Source: Planctomycetota bacterium (GTDB lineage Bacteria; Planctomycetota; Phycisphaerae; Phycisphaerales; SM1A02). Taken from it: a DNA stretch of 7,010 nt. Within the stretch, counting starts at the first letter, position 1. Each line of letters begins with the position of its first letter. The stretch lies in NCBI GenBank assembly GCA_022567855.1, contig JADFGE010000159.1:1-7010 (forward strand), written 5' to 3'. Shown here in pieces: positions 6,904 through 7,010 of this stretch. The notes under the pieces are model-generated. The model was not told where the DNA came from and did not search any database. It worked only from the letters and a program-made list of their open reading frames with translations. Made by a program: the position numbers and the translations under genes.

Positions 6904-7010
6904 CTTCTAACGCAACCAAGTACCTGCGGCGCCTGACGAAACCTTGGCGCGTGGTTTTTGTCTTCTATGCGTGCGCGCTGACGGTCGCCACCCATTGGCC
7001 CCAGCTCGAT
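6900..7010 (+). CDS. Probable VanZ-like membrane protein, N-terminal fragment
   Basis: GTG at 6900 overlaps the parA stop by 4 nt (GTGA), which usually means translational coupling. The frame stays open for all 37 codons to the window edge. After a basic start (KYLRRLTKPWR) comes a hydrophobic stretch VVFVFYACALTVATHW, a probable first membrane helix, with positive charges on its N-terminal side as expected for inside orientation. The helix ending in ATHWP resembles the first helix of VanZ-family proteins, where a similar T-x-x-P or ATHxP turn follows. VanZ is a small multi-helix membrane protein named from teicoplanin resistance, but most family members have no known role. Only 37 residues are visible, so the family call is tentative while the gene itself is likely. 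Confidence 0.6.
   Translation, partial: MTSNATKYLRRLTKPWRVVFVFYACALTVATHWPQLD

Overview
The window is GC-rich by eye, gene-dense, and reads as ordinary bacterial chromosome. I see no insertion sequence, prophage, CRISPR array, tRNA or rRNA. Gene order is MPE(-) | lpdA(+) flavin reductase(+) methyltransferase(+) M16 peptidase(+) || recO(-) | parA(+) VanZ-like(+). GTG starts, several genes without a Shine-Dalgarno, the loose mix of housekeeping genes and the ATHWP-type VanZ-like start suggest a Planctomycetota-like or similarly deep-branching Gram-negative lineage. That placement is inference from gene content, not from a marker alignment.

Left part (1-2890): a calcineurin-like phosphoesterase starting with GTG runs off the left edge on the minus strand. 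It is divergent from a complete dihydrolipoyl dehydrogenase that also starts with GTG. The gap between them carries a good minus-strand promoter (TTGACG-17 bp-TAGCAT) and a weaker plus-strand one. lpdA is followed after 87 bp by an FMN-binding split-barrel flavin reductase. That gap contains a heptamer duplication and a long, nearly continuous hairpin.

Middle (2891-5105): a 222-bp AT-richer leader region with a candidate promoter precedes a TPMT-like class I methyltransferase (215 aa, start at 3113). An M16 zinc metallopeptidase follows. Its promoter-like TACACT lies exactly 7 nt from its ATG, suggesting a leaderless transcript. It converges on recO with a 9-bp gap and a shared dyad.

Right part (5106-7010): recO (minus, start 5846) encodes a RecO lacking all four cysteines of the usual zinc motif. 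It is divergent from parA, a Soj-type ATPase with a long basic tail. The parA promoter (TTGGGA-17-TATACT) again sits 7 nt from its ATG. parA overlaps by 4 nt (GTGA) a membrane protein that runs off the right edge and looks VanZ-like. No parB or parS is visible.

No multi-gene novel system stands out. The most notable signals are the paired leaderless start architecture, the zinc-less RecO, the tandem-GA hairpin before the flavin reductase, and the orphan tailed ParA coupled to a membrane gene.
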